Shown here piece by piece: positions 1-5,771 of a DNA stretch of 8,559 nucleotides. Source of the DNA: Gemmatimonadota bacterium (GTDB taxonomy: Bacteria > Gemmatimonadota > Gemmatimonadetes > Gemmatimonadales > Gemmatimonadaceae); NCBI GenBank assembly GCA_023249395.1, contig JAHFCS010000068.1:1-8559 (forward strand). The letters run 5' to 3'. The notes beneath the pieces were generated by a model. That model was not told the origin of the DNA, did no database searches, and was given only the letters and a program-made list of their open reading frames with translations. A program made the position numbers and the translations under genes. Within the stretch, counting starts at the first letter, position 1. Every line of letters begins with the position of its first letter.

Positions 1-672
1 GTCGAGAAACAGCGTCCCGCCATGCGCCAGCTCGAACCGTCCGAGCCTGCGCTCCGCCGCGCCGGTGAACGCGCCCTTCTCATGACCGAACAGCTCGCTC
101 TCGATCAGCGTATCGGGGAGAGCCCCAACGTTCACCGCGATGAAGGGCTTGTTGCGACGCGGGCTGAGCCGGTGGATCGCTCGCGCCACGAGCTCCTTTC
201 CCGTTCCGCTCTCTCCCTCCACCATCACCGTGCTCGACACGGGAGCGATCTGCTCGATTTTCACCAGCACCTCGCGGATCCCTGCCGACTGTCCAATCAG
301 ACCTGTGATCTGCGCCAGCCGCTGCCGGTCAAGAATTCCTCTCACCACCGCGAACAGCTCGTCGGGGGAGATGGGCTTCGCGTACACGTCAACGAATCCG
401 ATCGACCGCATCCGATCCATGAGCTCCGGATCGAATACGTCCGCCAGTCCGAGCACGGCGATGCCTTCCCAGAGCTGGTCCTTCACGACCTGAATGCTCG
501 ACGGGTCGGCAATCGCCCCGGTGAGAACGACGAGCTCCGGCTTCGCCCTCTTGATTTCGCTCCGGATGTCGTCGAGAGGCGACACCATCACCGTCTGAAT
601 GTCCTCTGCCTCGAGCATCGCGTTGAGACGCACCGCGATCTCGACGTCGGCGAGCGTGATGAGAACCTTCAT
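1..672 (-). CDS. NtrC-type sigma-54 activator with degenerate receiver domain (3' part cut by window edge)
   Basis: The 224 visible codons start at ATG 672 and run out of the window. Residues 1-115 have the length and layout of a CheY-like receiver and keep the late Lys-Pro pair (K99-P100, YAKP). The usual acidic pair after the first strand is L7-A8, and the phospho-acceptor position, in the stretch PELVVLTG, is T51. Residues about 124-224 are the start of a sigma-54 AAA+ domain: Walker A GESGTGKE near 154-161, the sigma-54 contact loop GAFTGA at 200-205, and GGTLFLD entering Walker B at the window edge. The family uses ATP hydrolysis to remodel sigma-54 RNA polymerase. The rest of the AAA+ domain and any DNA-binding domain lie outside. 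The ATG overlaps the stop of the upstream moaB-like gene (ATGA), suggesting translational coupling. The class is certain; the signal sensed and the targets are unknown. Confidence 0.93.
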   Translation of the reverse strand, partial: MKVLITLADVEIAVRLNAMLEAEDIQTVMVSPLDDIRSEIKRAKPELVVLTGAIADPSSIQVVKDQLWEGIAVLGLADVFDPELMDRMRSIGFVDVYAKPISPDELFAVVRGILDRQRLAQITGLIGQSAGIREVLVKIEQIAPVSSTVMVEGESGTGKELVARAIHRLSPRRNKPFIAVNVGALPDTLIESELFGHEKGAFTGAAERRLGRFELAHGGTLFLD

Positions 673-1175
673 CGACCCGCTCCCGCATCGGCACTTGCAT
701 GTTGCGTCACCCGGCCGGACAGGATGTCGCATGCGTGGTCGATGATGGGGTCGAGAGCCGCCAGCGCATCACGCACTCCGCTCGGCGATCCAGGAAGATT
801 TACGACGAGCGTCGTCCCTCGTACGCCGGCGATGCCGCGCGAGAGCGCTGTACGCGGAAAGCTGTCGATGCACAGCACGCGAATTCGCTCCGCAATCCCC
901 TGCGCCTCGCGCTCGACCACCGCCCGCGTCGCCTCGGGCGTCACGTCGCGGCGGCCGAGTCCCGTTCCGCCGGTGGTGAGAAGAAGGTCGGTGTCTCCCG
1001 CGTCGCACCACTCCACCAGCCGCGCAACGATGGCCGGGTTGTCGTCGGCGACGTTCTCATGGCGAGCGACAGAATCGGCGCGGCGCTCACACCACCGGCG
1101 GATCTCCTCGCCGGAGGAGTCCTCTCGCACGCCCGCGGCGACCGAATCGGAGACTGTCAATATCGACACTCGCAT
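669..1175 (-). CDS. moaB: MogA/MoaB-family molybdenum cofactor biosynthesis protein
   Basis: This 168-residue protein has the family's usual length. It opens with the characteristic ILTVSDS strand (residues 5-11), followed by REDSSG at 17-22. It carries the molybdopterin-binding signature TTGGTGLGRRDVTPEA at about 67-82, and ALSRGIAGVRGTTLVVNLPGSP-like sequence at about 110-131. Family members bind molybdopterin and, in the MogA/Cnx1G branch, adenylate it before molybdenum insertion in the cytoplasm; MoaB-type members may be accessory. The sequence alone does not separate MogA from MoaB. I chose ATG 1175 over the adjoining TTG at 1178. It lies 7 bp after the gcvT stop, with only a weak TAGG upstream as ribosome site. 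The stop overlaps the next start by 4 bases. Both contacts point to one transcript with gcvT and the sigma-54 activator. Confidence 0.92.
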   Translation of the reverse strand: MRVSILTVSDSVAAGVREDSSGEEIRRWCERRADSVARHENVADDNPAIVARLVEWCDAGDTDLLLTTGGTGLGRRDVTPEATRAVVEREAQGIAERIRVLCIDSFPRTALSRGIAGVRGTTLVVNLPGSPSGVRDALAALDPIIDHACDILSGRVTQHASADAGAGR

Positions 1176-1182
1176 CAAAAAC

Positions 1183-2301
1183 CTAGAGGTGCGAGCCGTG
1201 TTTATAGAACGGCATCTTCTGAACCCGCGCGGGAATTCTCCGTCCGCGAATCTCGATCTCGAGCGGGCTGCCCTCGGTGGCCGAAGCCGGCGGGACGTAG
1301 GCGGTGCCGATCGGAATGTTGAGCGTTGGACTCATCGTCCCGCTCCGCACCTCGCCACTCGGCTCACCATTCACGAAAACGGGATAGCCGTGTCGCGGAA
1401 ATGAGCGCTCGTCGGTAGTGAATCCGACCAGCTTGCGCTCGAGTCCCCGCGCCTTCTGCCGCACGAGTGCATCGCGCCCGACGAAATCACCCTTCCTGAG
1501 CTTGACCAGCCAGCCGAGGTTGGCCTCGAGAGGCGTGACGGTATCGTCGATGTCGCTCCCGTAGAGCGCCATCCCCATCTCGAGACGGAGAGTGTCGCGG
1601 CAGCCGAGTCCGGCGGGGATGACTTCGCCTGTCGTGAGAAGCGCATTCCAGATCGCAACCGCATGCTCGTTCGGGAAGTACAGCTCGAAGCCGTCTTCAC
1701 CGGTATAGCCGGTTCGCGCGACCGTGATTCCCGGAATCCCGGCGACGCTTCCGATGGCAAAGTGATAGTACTCGATCGACGACAGATCGATGTTTGTGAG
1801 AGGCTGAAGGATTCGCGCTGCCTCCGGTCCCTGGATGGCAAGGAGGGCGGTGGCATCGCTGACGTCTTCGATTGTCGCGTCGAATCTGCCCAGCTCACGG
1901 CTGATGTGCACCAGGTCCTTGGCCGCGTTGGACGCGTTGACCACAATCATTATATAGTCAGCGGCTCGGTAGACGAGGCAGTCGTCCTCGATCGTCCCGC
2001 GATCGTTCAGAATCGTCGAGTAATGCGCCTGGCCGACTGCCATCCCGGCAACATCGTTCGTCGTCACGTAATTCACGAAATCCACGGCACCTGGTCCACG
2101 AACGATGAACTCGCCCATATGGCTGACGTCGAACAGGCCGCACTTCTCGCGGACGGCGCGATGTTCGGCTGTTATTCCGGTGGGGTATTGCACGGGCATG
2201 AGGTAGCCGGCAAAGGGGACGAGCTTGGCACCCAAGGCCGTGTGGACATCGGTCAGCGGCGTGCGCTTGAGTGCTTCGGCGGTTTCAGCTTGCGGGGCCA
2301 A
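1183..2301 (-). CDS. gcvT: Aminomethyltransferase, glycine cleavage system T protein
   Basis: T protein transfers the methylene carbon of the aminomethyl-lipoyl H protein to tetrahydrofolate, releasing ammonia, as part of cytoplasmic glycine cleavage. From the proposed TTG start the product is 372 residues, the family's normal size. Recognisable blocks are LKRTPLTDVH and VPFAGYLMPVQY near the N-terminus (11-39), GLFDVSHMGE (55-64), the folate and active-site segment GTIEDDCLVY (102-111, with D106 matching the catalytic Asp), then GYTGEDGFELY and GLGCRDTLRLEMGMALYGSDID, and a C-terminal aminomethyltransferase barrel. The frame stays open to 2538, but similarity begins only near 2280 and the upstream part overlaps the divergent phosphatase gene. 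No in-frame ATG exists there, so TTG 2301 (or TTG 2346) is the likely start, without a good ribosome site. No gcvH or gcvP is in the window; the partners must lie elsewhere. Confidence 0.95.
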   Translation of the reverse strand: MAPQAETAEALKRTPLTDVHTALGAKLVPFAGYLMPVQYPTGITAEHRAVREKCGLFDVSHMGEFIVRGPGAVDFVNYVTTNDVAGMAVGQAHYSTILNDRGTIEDDCLVYRAADYIMIVVNASNAAKDLVHISRELGRFDATIEDVSDATALLAIQGPEAARILQPLTNIDLSSIEYYHFAIGSVAGIPGITVARTGYTGEDGFELYFPNEHAVAIWNALLTTGEVIPAGLGCRDTLRLEMGMALYGSDIDDTVTPLEANLGWLVKLRKGDFVGRDALVRQKARGLERKLVGFTTDERSFPRHGYPVFVNGEPSGEVRSGTMSPTLNIPIGTAYVPPASATEGSPLEIEIRGRRIPARVQKMPFYKHGSHL

Positions 2302-2424
2302 TATCGACTCTGGAGGTCTGCGGGATGAAAACTTCCACCCGGTCAATATGGCAGAAGACGGCCTATCAGTCCAACTGGTCCACGATCTGCAGAATCCGGC
2401 ACCACATGTGATACGCGGGCGACC
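2302..2424. promoter_or_regulatory. Divergent intergenic region between gcvT and the SixA-like gene
   Basis: These 123 bases separate two genes read in opposite directions, so promoters for both should lie here or just inside the neighbouring genes. I see no convincing -35/-10 pair. I also do not see the conserved cores of a glycine riboswitch on the gcvT side. The exact left border depends on the uncertain gcvT start. Confidence 0.4.
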
Positions 2425-2946
2425 ATGGACCTTCTCGTCGTACGACACGCTGACGCTGGTGATGCGAATGAGTTCGGTCAGACGGGCCAGCCGGATGACT
2501 TGCGGCCGCTCAGCGACAAGGGGCGCCGACAGATGCAACGCGCGGCGGCGGCTTTGCGCGGTATCGGCCCGAAATGCGACCGGGTTTTCTCGAGTCCGCT
2601 CAAGCGCGCCGTCGAGACCGCCGAGATACTCTGCGCCGGATACGGACTACCGGCACCCGAGACGACGCGCGCGCTGATTCCGGGAGCCCACCTCAGGGAT
2701 TTCGAGCGATGGGCAGCGGACTTCGGCGAAAGTCAGTGCGTCGCGATCGTGGGGCACGAGCCACATCTCTCGTCGCTCGTGACCTGGCTCATGACGGGGA
2801 CAAACGAATCACGCATCGTGATGAAGAAGGGTGCGGCCTGCCTGCTCGAGTTCGCCGGGCCTGCTCGCGCCGGCGAAGGGGAGCTTCGCTGGCTGTTGGG
2901 ACCTCGCGAGCTTGACCTTATGGCCGAGACGAAGGAAGGCTCTTAG
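2425..2946 (+). CDS. sixA: SixA-like phosphohistidine phosphatase (histidine phosphatase superfamily)
   Basis: A 173-residue protein, close to the roughly 160 of E. coli SixA. The N-terminal strand carries the catalytic RHA motif (LLVVRHADAG, R7-H8, with H8 the expected phospho-acceptor). LRPLSDKGRRQM and SSPLKRAVETAEIL follow (about 27-38 and 56-69, with R61 the expected phosphate-binding Arg). The second catalytic histidine is in VGHEPHL (H111). This arrangement, short and without insertions, is typical of SixA rather than phosphoglycerate mutase. SixA removes phosphate from histidine phosphotransfer proteins in phosphorelay or PTS signalling; the partner here is unknown. The start is ATG 2425, with a poor upstream ribosome site. 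It is divergent from gcvT and convergent with the plug lipoprotein gene (37 bp apart, no obvious terminator hairpin). Confidence 0.9.
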   Translation: MDLLVVRHADAGDANEFGQTGQPDDLRPLSDKGRRQMQRAAAALRGIGPKCDRVFSSPLKRAVETAEILCAGYGLPAPETTRALIPGAHLRDFERWAADFGESQCVAIVGHEPHLSSLVTWLMTGTNESRIVMKKGAACLLEFAGPARAGEGELRWLLGPRELDLMAETKEGS

Positions 2947-2983
2947 CTACCAAAGGGATGCCGCCGTCGCTGACCGTGGCGAG

Positions 2984-3436
2984 CTAACGCTTTCCCCCCT
3001 TCTTCGTCGTGATCTTGATGACCCCATTCGCCCCCCGAATTCCGTACACGCCAATGTCGGCGGGATTCTTCAGCACCTCGATTTTCTGGATGTCGTACGG
3101 GTTCAGGAAGACGATCCCCCTCGAGCCCGCCGGAAGCGGCATGTCGTCCACCACGTAGAGCGGCTCGTCGTTGCCGAAGAAGGTATTGCTGCCGCCGCGG
3201 ATGCGAATCTGGAGCCCGCCGCCGTCCGTCCGCGTCACGCTTACGCCGGGGAAGCGGCCGGCAAAGAGGGTCTCGATCGTCTTCCCATCACTGTTGGCGA
3301 TCGAGGACGTGTCGTTCGCGTTCGGACGAGGTGCAGGACTCGTGTCGTTCGCGCCTCTCGACGCGCAGGCGAGTGTGGAGAGCGGGACAACCATGATCGC
3401 CACGAAGGCGCGCGGGGAAAAGTGACGGTTAGACAC
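2984..3436 (-). CDS. Free-standing SusC-type TonB plug-domain protein, probable lipoprotein
   Basis: The start is GTG 3436, chosen because GGAGG sits 4 bases upstream; the frame extends to 3496 but without such a site. The 150-residue product begins with a short basic region and a hydrophobic stretch (10-23) ending in STLAC, a loose lipobox with Cys24. Residues 25-50 are a Ser/Pro/Asn-rich linker. Residues about 51-150 are a plug domain with the SusC/RagA signatures: IRIRGG (77-82), PLYVVDDMP (92-100), NPYDIQKIEVLKNPADIGVYGIRGANGV-type sequence (112-139), and ITTKKG just before the end. In full-length receivers this plug is followed by a 22-strand outer-membrane barrel of several hundred residues. 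Here the protein stops, with no barrel reading frame downstream, since the convergent phosphatase gene begins there. The open frame, signal and ribosome site argue against a simple decayed receptor. The role is unknown; it may sit in the envelope and contact a transporter. Confidence 0.88.
   Translation of the reverse strand: MSNRHFSPRAFVAIMVVPLSTLACASRGANDTSPAPRPNANDTSSIANSDGKTIETLFAGRFPGVSVTRTDGGGLQIRIRGGSNTFFGNDEPLYVVDDMPLPAGSRGIVFLNPYDIQKIEVLKNPADIGVYGIRGANGVIKITTKKGGKR
3308..3353. repeat. 13-bp direct repeat in the plug-protein linker
   Basis: CGTGTCGTTCGCG occurs at 3308-3320 and again at 3341-3353, 33 bp apart. In the minus-strand gene this is 11 codons, so the peptide ANDTS appears twice in the linker between the lipid-anchor cysteine and the plug domain. 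It looks like a small in-frame duplication in a flexible, weakly constrained segment. Confidence 0.75.
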
Positions 3437-3679
3437 GGTTCCTCCAGATGGGACCACCACGACTGCGGTGTTGAAAAGTCGCCGCTCGCGGTCCACCCCT
3501 CTTCAATGTACTGCACGACAGCGCCTCCGGAGTGGCAGGCAGCAACCTGGGGATGCATGCTCGCCCGAAGGCCAAGACCACGTGCTGACCCGACCATGGA
3601 AAATTCAGCGTAACAGAGTGTGCGCCTTGACGAGCCAGGCGCCTCGGTCGTACAACTCGTCGACAGCACCGGAGCCTCA
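3437..3679. promoter_or_regulatory. Divergent intergenic region between plug gene and fucosidase gene
   Basis: These 243 bases lie between divergently read genes and should carry both promoters. The minus side holds the clear GGAGG site for the plug gene (about 3441-3445). The plus side holds GGAG at 3671-3674 for the fucosidase. I see no confident -35/-10 pair, no long inverted repeat and no additional gene; open frames on the minus strand here have no recognisable similarity. Confidence 0.45.
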
Positions 3680-5038
3680 ATGGATCGGCGCAACCTGATT
3701 CTGTCGGGACTCGCCGCGCTGGTGAGCGGTCGCGTCATCACGCATGTCGCCGCTGCCGCGATGTCCCGGCCCCGTCCGACGCGCGTCCAGCTCGAGTGGC
3801 AGCGCGACGAGCTGGCGATTTTCCTCCATTTCGGCGTGAACACGTTTACCGACCGGGAATGGGGTGACGGTACTGAGACTCCGTCGATCTTCGCGCCATC
3901 CGCGCTCGATGCGCGGCAGTGGGCGCGCTCCGCCCGAGCCGCCGGCTTCCGGGCGATGATTCTCACCGCGAAGCATCACGACGGATTCTGTCTGTGGCCG
4001 ACTGAAACGACCCGACACTCCGTCGCGAGCAGTCCGTGGCGGGGAAGGACTGGCGACGTGGTGCGCGAGTTCGTCGACGCCTGTCGGGCGGAGGGGTTGC
4101 GTCCGGGTTTGTATCTCTCGCCATGGGATCGCAATCATCCTGCGTACGGTGATTCCGCGCGGTACAACGACGTGTACGCCGCGCAGCTCACCGAGCTGCT
4201 GACGCGCTACGGGCCGCTCGCCGAAGTGTGGTTCGACGGCGCGAACGGCGAAGGTCCGAATGGCAGGCGCCAGGAGTACGACTGGCCGCGAGTGTTCGGG
4301 CTCGTGAAGCGGCTCCAGCCCGACGCGGTCGTGTTCTCCGACGCCGGACCCGACGTGCGCTGGTGCGGGAACGAGCGCGGCGAAGCTGGCGATCCGAACT
4401 GGTCGACCATCGATCCTGCGACTGTGCCCTTTCCCGGTGCGGATGGTGCTGGCATCATCGAAGCGCTCCAGCACGGCCACTCACATGGAACCGTGTGGCG
4501 ACCGGCGGAGTCCGATGTCTCCATCAGGCCGGGCTGGTTTTATCACCCGGCACAAGACGACAAGGTGCGCGACGCCGCGAGCCTGCTGCAGCTCTATGTC
4601 CAATCGGTGGGACGCAACTCGAAGCTCCTGCTGAACGTTCCGCCAACGCGTGACGGTCTGCTGCACGACCGTGACGTCGCGGCGCTGATGCGCTTTCGCG
4701 ATCTCAGGGCGACGGAGTTCGCGGATCGCGCCGTTCGCCCCCGAGATGAGAGCTTCCGTGCGAGCGGACGCACCGCCGTAGTTGAAGCAAACTTCTCACG
4801 ACGCATCTCGATCGTTGCCGTTCGTTTGAGCGAGGACATCGCCGCCGGCCAGCTGGTGTCGCGTTACACAGTCTCGGGGCTGACGGATGCGGGCTGGCGC
4901 GCGCTCTCGAGGGGCACCACGATCGGATACGCGAAGATCGACACGTTCGAGTCCGCGGCCGTCAGCCGGGTGCGCGTCGAAGTGGACGATGCGCTCGATA
5001 CGCCGGCTCGCCTGGCCGTCACCGCGTTCGCGCGCTAA
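3680..5038 (+). CDS. Exported GH29 alpha-L-fucosidase
   Basis: The 452-residue product begins at ATG 3680, five bases after GGAG; a GTG at 3620 is an alternative without a comparable site. The N-terminus (MDRRNLILSG, then a hydrophobic run ending AAAA near 27) resembles a twin-arginine export signal, so the enzyme probably acts outside the cytoplasm. The GH29 barrel shows FLHFGVNTF (48-56), TAKHHDGF with the paired histidines H99-H100, and GLYLSPWDRNHP. The nucleophile segment is EVWFDGANG, with D186 expected as nucleophile. RPAESDVSIRPGWFYH follows, where E277 is the likely acid/base. SKLLLNVPPTRDG is the barrel's end, and residues from about 360 form a beta-sandwich-like C-terminal domain. 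Glu in the WRPAESD context is typical of the subfamily including alpha-1,3/1,4-fucosidases (GH29-B); that finer call is inferred. The enzyme hydrolyses terminal alpha-fucose from glycans. It appears monocistronic, with a plug-protein gene divergent upstream. Confidence 0.93.
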   Translation: MDRRNLILSGLAALVSGRVITHVAAAAMSRPRPTRVQLEWQRDELAIFLHFGVNTFTDREWGDGTETPSIFAPSALDARQWARSARAAGFRAMILTAKHHDGFCLWPTETTRHSVASSPWRGRTGDVVREFVDACRAEGLRPGLYLSPWDRNHPAYGDSARYNDVYAAQLTELLTRYGPLAEVWFDGANGEGPNGRRQEYDWPRVFGLVKRLQPDAVVFSDAGPDVRWCGNERGEAGDPNWSTIDPATVPFPGADGAGIIEALQHGHSHGTVWRPAESDVSIRPGWFYHPAQDDKVRDAASLLQLYVQSVGRNSKLLLNVPPTRDGLLHDRDVAALMRFRDLRATEFADRAVRPRDESFRASGRTAVVEANFSRRISIVAVRLSEDIAAGQLVSRYTVSGLTDAGWRALSRGTTIGYAKIDTFESAAVSRVRVEVDDALDTPARLAVTAFAR

Positions 5039-5074
5039 GGAAGGGGACGCACCTCTGACCGCCAGGCCCGTGAT

Positions 5075-5127
5075 CGGCTCCGTGTGAAGGGTGAAGGTCA
5101 TTCCCTCTTGCCAGTAAGTCGGAGCCG
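5075..5127. repeat. 8-bp inverted repeat between convergent genes
   Basis: CGGCTCCG (5075-5082) and CGGAGCCG (5120-5127) are exact reverse complements 37 bases apart, in the 138-bp gap between the convergent fucosidase and DUF3574 genes. It could form a weak stem at the transcript ends, but the loop is long and there is no T run, so calling it a terminator would be speculative. Confidence 0.35.
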
Positions 5128-5176
5128 CAAGTTCGATTTCGACATGGGGGGGTTCACCAGGTTCGGCCAGACGCGG

Positions 5177-5581
5177 TCAATAAGTGGCGCGGACATTGGT
5201 AACGATTCGGAGTACCGACTGCTGTGCAAATCGGCGCTTGTAGTCGTCAATGACGCGGTGAACTCGCCCCTCGGCGTCCGAGCTCTGGAGTAATAGCTCA
5301 ACGACAAAGCTGCGCTCCTGAACAAACCTGCCGTCTGGCGCGCGCCACTGGCCGGTCGCTTCCCACACCGTCGAGCCCTGGGGAAAGGCCGGCGTCAGAG
5401 TTTCTCGAACGAATACATGCCACGCTGAGTCGCTCACCATTGCCGTGTCACCGATGTTGCGACCGAAATAGAGGCGTTCCAGGTGGACTGTCCGGAGGCC
5501 GTCCCGGCGGCCAAGTGACGCGCATCCGGTGAGTATCAGGATGAGCCCGACACGGGCGAGGAGCTGCGAAGGTTGAGCCAC
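5177..5581 (-). CDS. DUF3574-like lipoprotein
   Basis: From GTG 5581, preceded by GAGG at a usable distance, the product is 134 residues. A start further upstream near 5614-5617 lacks a ribosome site. Residues 7-19 are hydrophobic and end in ILTGC, a good lipobox with Cys20, so a lipid-anchored envelope protein is expected. The mature part has the pattern I associate with DUF3574: ERLYFGRNIG (35-44), SDSAWHVFVRETLTP (50-64), FPQGSTVWEATGQWR (66-80), a central beta strand SFVVELLL, and DDYKRRFAQQSVLRI close to the C-terminus. No enzymatic residues are evident and the function of the family is unknown to me. The gene is convergent with the fucosidase and divergent from the GH2 gene, so it is probably transcribed alone. 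Confidence 0.85.
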   Translation of the reverse strand: MAQPSQLLARVGLILILTGCASLGRRDGLRTVHLERLYFGRNIGDTAMVSDSAWHVFVRETLTPAFPQGSTVWEATGQWRAPDGRFVQERSFVVELLLQSSDAEGRVHRVIDDYKRRFAQQSVLRIVTNVRATY

Positions 5582-5667
5582 GCTCCCTCGAGAACGAGAT
5601 GGTCCGGCTAACACCAAAAGTTAAGTCGTCCCGATCAACTGAGCGACCCGCGACTGCGGTATATTCG

Positions 5668-5689
5668 GCCATACATCTGAACGTATGGC
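5668..5689. promoter_or_regulatory. Operator-like inverted repeat GCCATAC-N8-GTATGGC
   Basis: Two perfect 7-base half-sites (5668-5674 and 5683-5689) flank 8 bases. Symmetry, length (22 bp) and position, just after a TATATT and about 80 bases before the GH2 start, fit a dimeric transcription factor site. A small RNA hairpin is the alternative. No regulator gene for it is in the window. Confidence 0.45.
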
Positions 5690-5759
5690 AAGCACTCCGC
5701 GCTTGCGATACCGCCTCGCTGCCAAGTCGGCCGTCGCGATGCTGGTTGAGACGCGATAG
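5685..5759 (+). other. Possible 24-codon leader reading frame before the GH2 gene
   Basis: An ATG at 5685 opens a 24-codon frame ending in TAG at 5757-5759, 12 bases before the GH2 start and in the same frame. The peptide begins MASTPRLRYRLAAK and is basic. There is no recognisable ribosome site, and the ATG lies inside the inverted repeat, so this may be chance. Confidence 0.15.
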
Positions 5760-5771
5760 GACTGTCACCTG

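Larger units (their letters stand above)
5582..5771. promoter_or_regulatory. Divergent intergenic region upstream of the GH2 gene
   Basis: These 190 bases lie between the minus-strand lipoprotein gene and the plus-strand GH2 gene. A TATATT at 5660-5665 could be a plus-strand -10 element, but no matching -35 is clear. An inverted repeat begins 3 bases further on (5668-5689), so a protein bound there would cover the presumed transcription start. Confidence 0.45.

Noticed and set aside
22..1404. Long plus-strand open frame of 460 codons
   Set aside because: It runs antisense across the sigma-54 activator, moaB and gcvT, all of which have clear family motifs. Its translation is rich in Arg, His and Ser with no recognisable domain, as expected of a GC-rich shadow frame.
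2302..2424. Glycine riboswitch upstream of gcvT
   Set aside because: I looked for the conserved purine-rich cores and the tandem aptamer layout on the minus strand and did not see them; the region is also short.
2947..2983. Bidirectional terminator between the SixA-like and plug genes
   Set aside because: The 37-base gap has only scattered short complementary pieces and no T run; no stem worth reporting.
5685..5710. Sigma-54 promoter (TGGCA...TTGC) near 5686-5706
   Set aside because: The GG and GC elements are 18 bases apart instead of the required 12, so it does not fit a -24/-12 promoter.
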